This document shows positions 24,994 through 33,174 of a stretch of DNA of 64,000 nucleotides, piece after piece. The stretch lies in contig NZ_CP069396.1 in the NCBI RefSeq assembly GCF_016887565.1, positions 12,382,001 through 12,446,000 of the forward strand, in the 5' to 3' direction. Made by a program: the position numbers and the translations under genes. Position 1 is the stretch's first letter, and each line of letters opens with the position of its first letter. The notes beneath the pieces are model-generated. The model was not told the DNA's origin. It ran no database searches and worked only from the letters and a program-made list of their open reading frames with translations. The stretch comes from Archangium violaceum (GTDB lineage: Bacteria; Myxococcota; Myxococcia; Myxococcales; Myxococcaceae).

Positions 24994-25826
24994 TGATGAC
25001 CGGGGCTCCCAGGAGAGAAACGCCGGAAGTACGCGACTTCCGTTTCGACCTCACGGACGTGCCGAAGTACTGGCACGGCGGCAGGCGGTCGGTGACGCTC
25101 TTCTTCGACAACCTGTCGGTGTTCTTCCCAGCGGGCGAGCGCTTCTTCCTGGCCAGTGTGAAGGCGTTCCGGAACCAGGTACCGGACGAGCCGCTGAAGC
25201 GTGAGGTGGACGCCTTCTGCGCCCAGGAGGGTCATCACAGCCGGGAACACGTCCGGTACAACCAGATGCTCGTCAGGAATGGCTACCCGGTGGTGGCCAT
25301 GGAGCAACGGGTGGAGCGGATCCTTCGGCGGGTCACGAAACACGCGCCTCGGCGGCGGCAGCTCGCGGTCACCTGCGCGCTGGAACACTTCACGGCCCTG
25401 CTGGCGACCCTCGTCCTGAGGGGTCCTCGGATGCTGGAGAACGCCGACTCACGCATGGCCGAGCTCTGGCGCTGGCATGCCGCCGAGGAGAACGAGCACA
25501 AGGCCGTGGCGTTCGACGTCTACCGCGCCATCGGCTCTCCCTGGCTGGAACGCTGTCTCATCATGCTCCTGACAACGGTGATCTTCTCGGCCAAGATCCT
25601 CGAGCATCAGGTCCGGCTGATGCACTCGGAGAAGATCCTCTTCTCAGTGCGCGAGTGGTTCGGCCTCGTGCGCTTCCTGTTCATCCAGCCCGGCGGGATG
25701 CTCGGGCTCATCGGCCCCTACCTGAGCTACTACCGGCCCGGCTTCCACCCGTGGGAGCACGACACGAGCGAGCTGCTCCAGCGATGGAAGGCCGGGCTCA
25801 CCGCCCTGCCGGCCCGCTCAAAGTGA
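24990..25826 (+). CDS. PF10118-type metal-dependent hydrolase family protein
   Basis: The 278-residue protein resembles the family annotated as predicted metal-dependent hydrolase (PF10118), whose chemistry is unproven. Seen are acidic/histidine clusters suited to a di-metal site: CAQEGHHSREH, ALEHFTA and WHAAEENEHKAVAFDVY. This spacing of E, EH and EENEH on helices resembles ferritin-like di-iron proteins, so an oxygenase role is equally possible. It ends the operon. Its start overlaps the TetR stop (ATGA; further ATGs follow at 24993 and 24996), and its last nine bases overlap the convergent DUF1571 gene. Confidence 0.8.
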   Translation: MMMTGAPRRETPEVRDFRFDLTDVPKYWHGGRRSVTLFFDNLSVFFPAGERFFLASVKAFRNQVPDEPLKREVDAFCAQEGHHSREHVRYNQMLVRNGYPVVAMEQRVERILRRVTKHAPRRRQLAVTCALEHFTALLATLVLRGPRMLENADSRMAELWRWHAAEENEHKAVAFDVYRAIGSPWLERCLIMLLTTVIFSAKILEHQVRLMHSEKILFSVREWFGLVRFLFIQPGGMLGLIGPYLSYYRPGFHPWEHDTSELLQRWKAGLTALPARSK

Positions 25827-26606
25827 CGACGGAGAGAAGTCGGCCTTGGAGAACGGCTGCACGTCACTGAAGTCGAAGCGCTCCAGTGGCCCGCGCGCGT
25901 CGTCGATCTCCAGCACCACCGGCAGGGCCAGCACCGGCTCCACGCAGATGCGCGCCCGCGTCGCATACAGGTGCTGCCCTCCGGCGGGGGCGTTGAAGGT
26001 GATGCAGTAGCGCCCCGCCGCGTCGAAGCCCTCGTCCTTCCGAGCGTATCCGCCCACCGACTCGCCCTTCGCGAAGCAGTCCTCCAGCATGCCGAGGATC
26101 GACGTGAAGGAGAAATCCGTGATGGGGTGGTTCGTGTCGCCCCGGGCGAGCCCACCGTTCATGTCGATCCACACCGCGCCAGCAATGCCCAGCACACCCG
26201 CCTCGCGGACCCGAAGCTCGTTCTTCTTCACCGAGGAGTCGTAGATGACCTTCCGTCCCTTGGCGGGTCCGGACAGCACCTCCAGCCGCAGGGCCCGAGG
26301 CGACTGCCGGACCGCCAGCTGGATGGTTTGCGGCTTGTGCAGCTCGCCGGAGACCCGCTCGCGCTTCACCACGCGCGTCTCATAGGTGCCCAGCTGAGCG
26401 GCGGAGGCCTTCCCCGCCTCCAGGAGCGTCCTGGCCGATGTCGCCGCGAACAGCTCCGCCAGCGCCTCGCGCGAGAGCGCCTTCACGTGGGCACGACGTT
26501 GCTCCAGCGGAAGTCGAGCGAGGGTCGGAAGGTCCGAGGACGAGGGAGTAGCGGGTGCGGTCATCAGGAGACCCGGCATCAAGAGGGTGAGAAGAACTGG
26601 GTTCAT
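25818..26606 (-). CDS. DUF1571 family exported protein
   Basis: The 262-residue protein begins with a hydrophobic signal-like segment (NPVLLTLLMPGLLMTAPA). Residues about 75-240 match DUF1571: GTYETRVVKRERVSGEL, KPQTIQLAVRQSPRALRLE and GRKVIYD, followed by a TDFSFTSILGMLEDC block. This family looks like an outer-membrane lipoprotein-sorting fold, but its function is unknown. The start codon has no clear ribosome site; a hairpin repeat lies just upstream in the leader. It is in line behind the FadL-type gene, 64 bp away, and could be the third gene of that operon. Confidence 0.7.
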   Translation of the reverse strand: MNPVLLTLLMPGLLMTAPATPSSSDLPTLARLPLEQRRAHVKALSREALAELFAATSARTLLEAGKASAAQLGTYETRVVKRERVSGELHKPQTIQLAVRQSPRALRLEVLSGPAKGRKVIYDSSVKKNELRVREAGVLGIAGAVWIDMNGGLARGDTNHPITDFSFTSILGMLEDCFAKGESVGGYARKDEGFDAAGRYCITFNAPAGGQHLYATRARICVEPVLALPVVLEIDDARGPLERFDFSDVQPFSKADFSPSSL

Positions 26607-26627
26607 GGCGTGTGGACTGCGTATGTC

Positions 26628-26660
26628 CCCTCTCCCTCTGGGAGAGGGCCAGGGTGAGGG
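26628..26660. repeat. Intergenic palindromic repeat
   Basis: A perfect nine-base hairpin, CCCTCTCCC and GGGAGAGGG around TCT, is followed by CCAGGGTGAGGG. Repeats with this wording occur between genes in many proteobacterial genomes. Here it sits between the stop of the FadL-type gene and the start of the DUF1571 gene, where it could attenuate or stabilise the transcript. Confidence 0.6.
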
Positions 26661-26670
26661 TATTGCCCTT

Positions 26671-28107
26671 CTAGAGCTGATACCGAAGACCGAAGCCGAG
26701 AATGCTCGACTGGACCTGATAGCTGCCCGCGTTCACGGGCGCCGTCGGGAAGTCCTCGCCAGCCATCGGGTTGATGCGTGGCACCGCGGCCTCCGTGGTC
26801 GTCACCTCGCGCTGCCCGCCGAACGCTCGCGAGTACACCGCATCCAGGTGCAAGCGCTCCCCCAACCTTAGACCCAGACCCACCGAACCCGTCACCTTGT
26901 CCGAGTCCACCGTCAGCGGGGCCAGGTAGGCCGAGGGGATCGCGCTCTGCTCGTAGCTGACGCCCGCCCGCACATCGAGCGCGAACGCGCTGCCCGCTGA
27001 CAGGGTGTACTCGCCTCCCAGCCGGAACGACTGGCTGTCCTTGAACCGGCGTGGAATCGACATGGCCGGCACGTTGAACGGGCTCGGGATGCCCGCCACA
27101 TCGTAGATGCGCACGTCCTCCGGCAGGATGTCGATGGACTCGTGCGAGGACCACAGCTCGCGCGCATAGCCCAGCTCCACCCTCAATGCCTCGAAAGGCC
27201 GCACCTCCACGCCCGCCCGGAGGATCGCCGGCAGCGTGAGCTTCAGCCGCGCCCCATCGCCCTCCTGCCGCGCCTGCGCGAACACCGCCGCGCTCGGCAA
27301 TCGCACCCGCACCGTGGCCGGTGCATCCAGCGTGTACCCGAGCTGTCCGCTCAGCCCCACGCGCAGCCACTTCGCCGGACGCACGAGGATGCCGGCGTTG
27401 GCGCTCGGCGCCAGCAGGCCCGTGGCCCTCAGCTCCGCCAGCGCGTCGTAGGACGGATCCTCCGGTGCCGAGAGCAGCCGCTCTGGAGGGCTCGTGTTGA
27501 ACACGGTCTGCGTCACGAAGCTGCCCGTGAGCACGTTCACGCCCGCGCCCACCTGGAGGAACTCGAAAGGCCGGTACGCCGCCGACACCCCGGGAATGAC
27601 CAGCAGCGAGCCATCCAGCGTGACCAGTGAGTAGCGGGAGGGGGCAGGCGTTCCGTCCTCCAGCGCCAGCGGGTAGCTCATCACCGCCATCTGCGGCGCC
27701 AGCACGCCCGCGGCCACCACGAGCTGCTTGCGCTCACCGAAGACCCAGGAGCCCGCCACGGTGGGGATGGGCAGGAACTCGGACGAGCCCCGCACCGAGG
27801 GCAGCTCGCTCACCTGCGAGGCGCCCGCGCCGTTCGTCACCTCCACCCGTCGCGTGAAGTCCGTGGAGAAGCGCACCCAGGAGCCGTCGAACAGCACGCT
27901 CGAACCCGCGTCCACTAGGCCCGCCGGGTTGTACCAGAGCGCTCCCAGGTCATCCGCGCCCGCGACGAAAGCCCCTCCGCGCCCGAGTGGGCGCACACCA
28001 CGGTCTCCCACGTACAGGCCGCTGGCGCTCGCGAGCGGCGCGACGAGGAGCGCCCCCAGGAGGACCGCTGGAACCGACAGAGAGGTCATGGACCCGAGCA
28101 CCTTCAC
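26671..28107 (-). CDS. FadL/OmpP1/TodX-type outer membrane transport protein
   Basis: The 478-residue protein should form a beta-barrel in the outer membrane carrying hydrophobic molecules such as long-chain fatty acids. Seen are a signal peptide (LLGALLVAPLASA), the family N-terminal hatch region with GRGGAFVAGADDLGALWYNPAGL, many alternating amphipathic strands (LRVELGYARELWSS; KVTGSVGLGLRLGERLHLDAVYSRAF), and a terminal LGFGLRYQL closing strand with an aromatic near the end. The start overlaps the stop of the 1280-residue lipoprotein gene as ATGA, so the two are coupled and probably work together at the outer membrane. Confidence 0.88.
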   Translation of the reverse strand: MKVLGSMTSLSVPAVLLGALLVAPLASASGLYVGDRGVRPLGRGGAFVAGADDLGALWYNPAGLVDAGSSVLFDGSWVRFSTDFTRRVEVTNGAGASQVSELPSVRGSSEFLPIPTVAGSWVFGERKQLVVAAGVLAPQMAVMSYPLALEDGTPAPSRYSLVTLDGSLLVIPGVSAAYRPFEFLQVGAGVNVLTGSFVTQTVFNTSPPERLLSAPEDPSYDALAELRATGLLAPSANAGILVRPAKWLRVGLSGQLGYTLDAPATVRVRLPSAAVFAQARQEGDGARLKLTLPAILRAGVEVRPFEALRVELGYARELWSSHESIDILPEDVRIYDVAGIPSPFNVPAMSIPRRFKDSQSFRLGGEYTLSAGSAFALDVRAGVSYEQSAIPSAYLAPLTVDSDKVTGSVGLGLRLGERLHLDAVYSRAFGGQREVTTTEAAVPRINPMAGEDFPTAPVNAGSYQVQSSILGFGLRYQL

Positions 28108-31100
28108 GGCGCACCTCCAGCCTTGTTCGCCACCGCATAGAACCGCTCCAGCCCGTGCTCCGGATCCACCAGGAACGACACCAACTCCCGAGCGATGCGC
28201 TGGTAGTCCTCCGCCGAGCGCGCCCCCGCCTGTCCGGGCACCACCCGCTGGACCTCCGACACCGCTTCCGTGAGCATCTCCAGAGGTGTCCGTGGCACCG
28301 ACTCACCCGGTATCGCCGTGGGCGTCACCAGTCTGGCGAGCACCCCGGTCATCAACTCATGCGGGTCCATCTCCCTCGCGCACACCTGGGTCTTCCCGTC
28401 CTCCGCGTACACCTTGCCCGCCACCCGGCGGCCCAGCACCAGCGTCGCGTCCACCAGGTCCTCCGGCTTCAACGCCTTCGCCGCCAGGTGCGCCAGTGGC
28501 ACGCGATTCTTCCCCTCCGAGGCCAGCAACTGCACCGCGTCCACCGCCGTCCCCAGCACCGCCGGCCAGGACTCCGGAGCGTCTGAATTCAACAGGTAGC
28601 CCGTCAGCCCCTCCACCTGCGCCCACAGCGCCGCGTCCCGCCGTGCCGCATCCAGGAAGTCCCACGTCGTCGCGAACACCGGGCCACCCAGCATGTCCTC
28701 GGCCTGCTGTGTCACCTCGTCCCGCATCCAGGTGCACCGCGCGTACGGCGGCGTCCACGTCTCCGGGCAGTGCGCGTACAGCTCCGAGCGCAGCAGGTCG
28801 ATGGCCGGTGGCAGCAACCGCGACGTCAGCGGGTTCACGAACTGCGATGTCTCGCGCTCGCCCCGCACCGCGAGGAACTGGTCCGCCAGCCGCGACGCCG
28901 CGTCCTCGAATGCCTCGCGCCGGTCCGGCTCATCGGGGTGCTCGGCCGCGTCACGGTCGAATGCGTCATCCATCGCCGAGAGCGCATCGAGCGCCAGCGA
29001 CAGCGGCGTCACCTGCTGCCGCGTCACCCCGTCCTGCCGCACGTGCATCGAGTCGCCGCGCCGGTTCGTCAGGCCCACCGCCTGGGCCCGGGCCGGGTCG
29101 ATGGCCGTCCGCATCAGCTCCGACAGCACCTTCACCCCATCCCGCATCTCGGTGCGCGTGCAGTGCTTCGTCCGCGCATCCACCGCCGTGCAGTGCGGCA
29201 CCTGGAGGGCCTGGAGCTTCGGCACCACCGACTGGAGGCTTCCGATGGCGTCCCCGCGCAGCAGCTCCGCCAGCAGCGGCTCGAGCCGCTCCGCGCCCGC
29301 TCGCGAGCAACGGGAGCGCGGGTCATCCGGATTGCTCGTCAGCTTGCAGTCCTTCGCCGGAGCCTGGTCACTCATCCAGTGCCGGTGCATCACCTCCATC
29401 ATCTGGATGAATAGGTCCTCCCGGTCACGGCTCGTGAAGGCGAGTAACAGGGGACGAATTGCCTTGAAGAAGCCCTCCGTCTCCAACATCAGCAGCGTGT
29501 CCGGGTTACGGACGGGGAACCACTCATCCGCCGCGCAGGAACGCAGGCCCCGGACCTTTCCATCCGGCGCGGCGTCCTCCGCGTCCGGGTCCGGATCGTC
29601 GATGACCCGCTCCGGACACACCGAGCTGCCGATGTTCGTCCCCTGCAAATCCTTCAGGAAGCGGTTGGTGATGTAGTTCTTCCCACTGGAGGTGGGGCTG
29701 TCGTTCATCTGGTCGAACACGATCATCCGGCCGAGCCACTCGGTCTTTGGCCGGAGCGTCCTGCTGCTGCCCGCATCCCAGAAGCCGTTGATGCCACTGG
29801 ACTGCTCCATCACGCTCACGGTCGTGGCACCGATGCCGAGGACGCCATCCCGGATGATGGACGGCCGCATGTACAGCCGGGCCTTGCCCACCATGGACTG
29901 CAGGTAGAACACCGCCATGTTGTCGACCTTGAAGACCTCGCACTCCTTGTAGGTCCCGCCGAACAACGGCAGATCGAGGTTGCCCGCGAGCGGCACCCCG
30001 CGCGCGTGCACCACCGCGCCGGCCTTGTTGCAGAACGTCACTCCGTTCGAGTCGTGCACGATGCGGAGGAAGCGCTGCAACAGGCTCTGGTTCAGCCCGA
30101 CGTCCGGCTGCGTCCGGTCCACCAGGGTGCGCGGGTTGCCATTGTCCCCCGCGGTCTCGTTCCTCGGCGGTCCGTTGAGCGCGTTCCGGTCGTAGTCGAT
30201 GCCGTCGCGGTGCTCCATGAAGCTCGCGAACGCCGACCCCAGCCCCTGGGAGTCGGGCTGCGCCAGCGCCTTCACGATGTCCTCCAGCAGCCCCGGCTCG
30301 CGGGAGATCTCCACCAGCACGTCCACCAGGTCATCCCGCAGCGTGTTGCCCTCCTTCAGCTCCGCCTCCGGGTGCGCGTCCACCGAGCGCAGGAGGGCCC
30401 GCAGCAGTCCCACCAGCCGCGCCAGGTCGCCGGGATGGTCCGTCACCAGCTTGCGCGTCATCACCAGCGTGTCATCCGCGGACGGGTGCCCCAGCAGCTG
30501 CGCCCCCGCATGCATCAGGTCCAGCACCGGCGCCTCGTCCGCGTGGAAGGCGTCATACGCCACCGTCACGGGCGGGTACTCGTGCGTGCTCGACTTCGCA
30601 CCGTCGCGCCCCCCCAGCACCACCGGCAGACCGTCCAGCAACTGCATCACCGTGCTGCGCGGGTGCGTGTCGTCCGAGGTCATCATCGGCCGCACCTCGG
30701 AGAGCATCTGCCCCAGCAGCGTGCGCCGGGCATCGACGTAGGCATACAGCGGTGAGCCGCCCGGTCCGGAGAGCGCACGGCCCTCGGCGTCCCGCACCGC
30801 CGTGTCCCGCACGCCCGGCACGGGGAAGGGCGAGGGCACCGGCGCGGCGGAGCCCGGGACGAACCGGCCGAGCCCGTCCACATCCGGCAGGCCATCCGCA
30901 TCCGCGTCCACGAAGGGCAACCCCACCGAGGTCACCGCCGCCACTCCACGCCGGTCACGCCGCGGGGCGAGCACCGGAGACCCGGAGGGCGCGGGTCCCG
31001 CCTCGGTGAGCATCAGCGTGGACAGCAACTCCGTCGCCGTGCGCGGGCGCGACAACACGTCCCGCCCCGTGACGTTGTCATGGGTCACCGACAGCGGCGC

Positions 31101-31946
31101 GCGAGCCTGCTCGGGCTCCACGGTCCGCAGCGCGTGGTGTGCCACCTCCAGCATCGACGTGAACGCGGTGCGCGCGGGCCCGGGAGCGGGGCTGGGAGCC
31201 ACCACGCGCGTGCTGGCATCCAACAGGTCCCGCATCCCCGCGTATGCGAGCAGCGGCCGCAGGGCCCCGAGCGTCCGCTCCGGAGGCTGGTAGCCCTGGC
31301 GCGCCGCGAGCTCGGCCAACGCCTGGGTGGCCTCGGGCGAGCTCGCGAAGGACTCCAGCCACGCGCCCAGCGCCCGCGTCGTGCCCGGCAGCGTGCCGTC
31401 GCCATACATCGCCGTCATCCGCCCCAGGAGCGCCGCCAGCTCCGCGTGCAGCCGCGCCCGCTCCGGATTCGCCGGGCCGCACGTCAGCGCCACGTCCGGA
31501 TTGGACACATCCCTCACCGGCACCTCCACGTCCGGGAAGAGCGCATCCAACGCTGCCACCACGCGCGGACGCTGCCGGGCCAGCTCCGCCAGCCGGGCCA
31601 GCGCCTCCGCCCGCTTCGCCTCCTGCGTGGCCAGGCTCACGGGCTCGCCGGCCGCGTTCACCGCGCCATCCACCAACGGTGGCAGCCGCGCCGTGTCCAC
31701 GCTCGCCGCGTACTGGCCGTCCGGCCCGGGATGGCAGACGCCGTGGACGGCCGCTCCCGAGAGGTCCTCTGGCAGCAACAGCGCCCCCATGCGGTCGCAC
31801 AGGACGCCGAAGAAGTCCTCACCCAGGGTGACGGGCGGCGGGGGGACGCGGGTGGTGTCGAATTCGCTCGGGCCGCACGCGCCGCACACCAGCAGCAGGG
31901 CGCACACGCCTACGGACCACGGCACTCCGGGAGAGAACGGACGCAT
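28104..31946 (-). CDS. Very large lipoprotein coupled to the FadL-type porin
   Basis: The 1280-residue protein has a lipobox (ALLLVCGAC, cysteine near residue 19) and no domain I recognise. It is mostly helical and rich in Ala, Leu, Arg and Asp, with a few cysteines in pairs and one acidic calcium-like loop DADADGLPDVDG near residue 350, which resembles thrombospondin type-3/dockerin calcium loops. The frame is open upstream. The ATG at 31946 is chosen because it starts the signal peptide. It ends with an ATGA overlap into the porin gene, and a MerR gene is divergent. It may be a periplasm- or surface-exposed partner of the porin (inference). Confidence 0.75.
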   Translation of the reverse strand: MRPFSPGVPWSVGVCALLLVCGACGPSEFDTTRVPPPPVTLGEDFFGVLCDRMGALLLPEDLSGAAVHGVCHPGPDGQYAASVDTARLPPLVDGAVNAAGEPVSLATQEAKRAEALARLAELARQRPRVVAALDALFPDVEVPVRDVSNPDVALTCGPANPERARLHAELAALLGRMTAMYGDGTLPGTTRALGAWLESFASSPEATQALAELAARQGYQPPERTLGALRPLLAYAGMRDLLDASTRVVAPSPAPGPARTAFTSMLEVAHHALRTVEPEQARAPLSVTHDNVTGRDVLSRPRTATELLSTLMLTEAGPAPSGSPVLAPRRDRRGVAAVTSVGLPFVDADADGLPDVDGLGRFVPGSAAPVPSPFPVPGVRDTAVRDAEGRALSGPGGSPLYAYVDARRTLLGQMLSEVRPMMTSDDTHPRSTVMQLLDGLPVVLGGRDGAKSSTHEYPPVTVAYDAFHADEAPVLDLMHAGAQLLGHPSADDTLVMTRKLVTDHPGDLARLVGLLRALLRSVDAHPEAELKEGNTLRDDLVDVLVEISREPGLLEDIVKALAQPDSQGLGSAFASFMEHRDGIDYDRNALNGPPRNETAGDNGNPRTLVDRTQPDVGLNQSLLQRFLRIVHDSNGVTFCNKAGAVVHARGVPLAGNLDLPLFGGTYKECEVFKVDNMAVFYLQSMVGKARLYMRPSIIRDGVLGIGATTVSVMEQSSGINGFWDAGSSRTLRPKTEWLGRMIVFDQMNDSPTSSGKNYITNRFLKDLQGTNIGSSVCPERVIDDPDPDAEDAAPDGKVRGLRSCAADEWFPVRNPDTLLMLETEGFFKAIRPLLLAFTSRDREDLFIQMMEVMHRHWMSDQAPAKDCKLTSNPDDPRSRCSRAGAERLEPLLAELLRGDAIGSLQSVVPKLQALQVPHCTAVDARTKHCTRTEMRDGVKVLSELMRTAIDPARAQAVGLTNRRGDSMHVRQDGVTRQQVTPLSLALDALSAMDDAFDRDAAEHPDEPDRREAFEDAASRLADQFLAVRGERETSQFVNPLTSRLLPPAIDLLRSELYAHCPETWTPPYARCTWMRDEVTQQAEDMLGGPVFATTWDFLDAARRDAALWAQVEGLTGYLLNSDAPESWPAVLGTAVDAVQLLASEGKNRVPLAHLAAKALKPEDLVDATLVLGRRVAGKVYAEDGKTQVCAREMDPHELMTGVLARLVTPTAIPGESVPRTPLEMLTEAVSEVQRVVPGQAGARSAEDYQRIARELVSFLVDPEHGLERFYAVANKAGGAP

Positions 31947-32005
31947 GGATGTTCGCGAAGCGGAAGGGAAGAAGTCAGGGGTAGGAAGGACCGCGGGGGG
32001 CGGCA

Positions 32006-32040
32006 TCAAGTGTCCAGTGACACTTGACGCTCCGTCAAGT
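32006..32040. promoter_or_regulatory. Two overlapping palindromes between the lipoprotein and MerR genes
   Basis: The first palindrome (32006-32027) has perfect nine-base arms TCAAGTGTC and GACACTTGA around CAGT. The second (32022-32040) has perfect eight-base arms ACTTGACG and CGTCAAGT around CTC, and shares six bases with the first. They lie 60 bp upstream of the lipoprotein start and about 150 bp upstream of the MerR start. This is a strong candidate operator for the MerR protein. Confidence 0.6.
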
Positions 32041-32187
32041 TCACGAAGACACGCCGAGCGCACAGGACTCGCGGCGCCCACCGGCTCCGCCCCTCGCACT
32101 GTTGCCCGGTCAACGCTTCACCCGGGATGGGCAGGTGTTAGCGTGCGAGGTCCGGCGGTGGTGCCGGTCTCCCATGGAGGTACCGTG

Positions 32188-32958
32188 ATGGCGGCGCGTG
32201 GCGAGCGGCGTCGGACCCCGGCGGCCGAGCGGCCAGGACGAACGGCGGTGGATCGCTCCGCCTTTCCGTACCGCATGAAGGACCTGTGCGAGCGCGCGGG
32301 CCTGTCGCGGCAGGTGGTGCATTTCTACATCCAGCAGGGCCTCTTGCCGGAGGGACAGAAGACGGGCCGCAACATGGCCTTCTACGGAGAGCAGCACCTG
32401 AAGCGGCTCCACCTCATCCGCCAGCTCCAGGAAGAGCGCTTCCTGCCGCTCAAGGCCATCCGCGCCATGCTGGGGGAGCGCGATGACGCCTTCACCCCGA
32501 AGCAGCGCGAGCTCATCACCGAGGTGCGCCAGCGATTGGGGCCCTCGATTGGCGTCGTCGGTCAGCCGGACACGGTGAGCGCGGCGGCACTGCTGAAGGA
32601 GGCGGGCGTGAGCCGGGCGGAGCTGGAGCGCATGGTGGAGCTGGGCCTGCTGGTCACACGCGAGAAGGGCGGGCGCACGGTGCTGGCGCGCGACGACGCC
32701 TTCCTCGTGGAGTTGTGGGGCCAGCTCAAGAAGGCGGGCTTCACCGAGGCCCAGGGCTTCCGGGTGGACGACCTGCTCCTCTACACGAAGGCCATGTACT
32801 CGCTGTTCGTGCGCGAGGCGCAGATGCTCAGCGACCGGCTCACCGGACTGCCTCCGGGACAGGCGGCGGAGATGGTGGAACGCGCCCTGCCTCTCATCAA
32901 CACGCTCCTCGTCCGCTACCACACCGCCCAGGTCCGCAACTTCCTGGCGGCGAACTGA
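32188..32958 (+). CDS. MerR family transcriptional regulator
   Basis: The 256-residue protein has an N-terminal basic arm, then a MerR winged helix-turn-helix (YRMKDLCERAGLSRQVVHFYIQQGLLP and an LKRLHLIRQLQEERFLPLKAIRAML segment). A second copy of a helix-turn-helix-like segment around residues 130-165 (SAAALLKEAGVSRAELERMVELGLL) is followed by a helical effector region. It lacks the metal-binding cysteines of MerR/CueR. ATG 32188 has GGAGG seven bases upstream; a GTG directly precedes it. It is divergent from the large lipoprotein/FadL operon and probably regulates it through the palindromes between them. Confidence 0.82.
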   Translation: MAARGERRRTPAAERPGRTAVDRSAFPYRMKDLCERAGLSRQVVHFYIQQGLLPEGQKTGRNMAFYGEQHLKRLHLIRQLQEERFLPLKAIRAMLGERDDAFTPKQRELITEVRQRLGPSIGVVGQPDTVSAAALLKEAGVSRAELERMVELGLLVTREKGGRTVLARDDAFLVELWGQLKKAGFTEAQGFRVDDLLLYTKAMYSLFVREAQMLSDRLTGLPPGQAAEMVERALPLINTLLVRYHTAQVRNFLAAN

Positions 32959-32978
32959 CAGGTGCCCATTTCGCGCCC

Positions 32979-33076
32979 TTTCTATTCACCGAACTTTGCA
33001 TCCGAACGAGAGACCCTTTGAATTATCGGGGGTTGGCGATCCAAAGCGCCCCTCTTTCTATTCAGCTTTCTATTCA
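32979..33076. repeat. Three copies of TTTCTATTCA upstream of the cysteine synthase gene
   Basis: The ten-base word TTTCTATTCA occurs at 32979-32988, 33055-33064 and 33067-33076; the last two are spaced 12 bp start to start. The stretch is much poorer in GC than its surroundings and lies in the 216-bp gap before the cysteine synthase gene. It could be a regulator-binding array or part of the promoter region. Confidence 0.45.
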
Positions 33077-33174
33077 TCGCCGTGGCGTCGACCTCGCGGA
33101 CTCGGAGCCATCCCCCGGTCCGTGGCACACCTTGAGCCCGTGGGGGCTCGGGCATTACGGTTCCGGCTGCCCCC

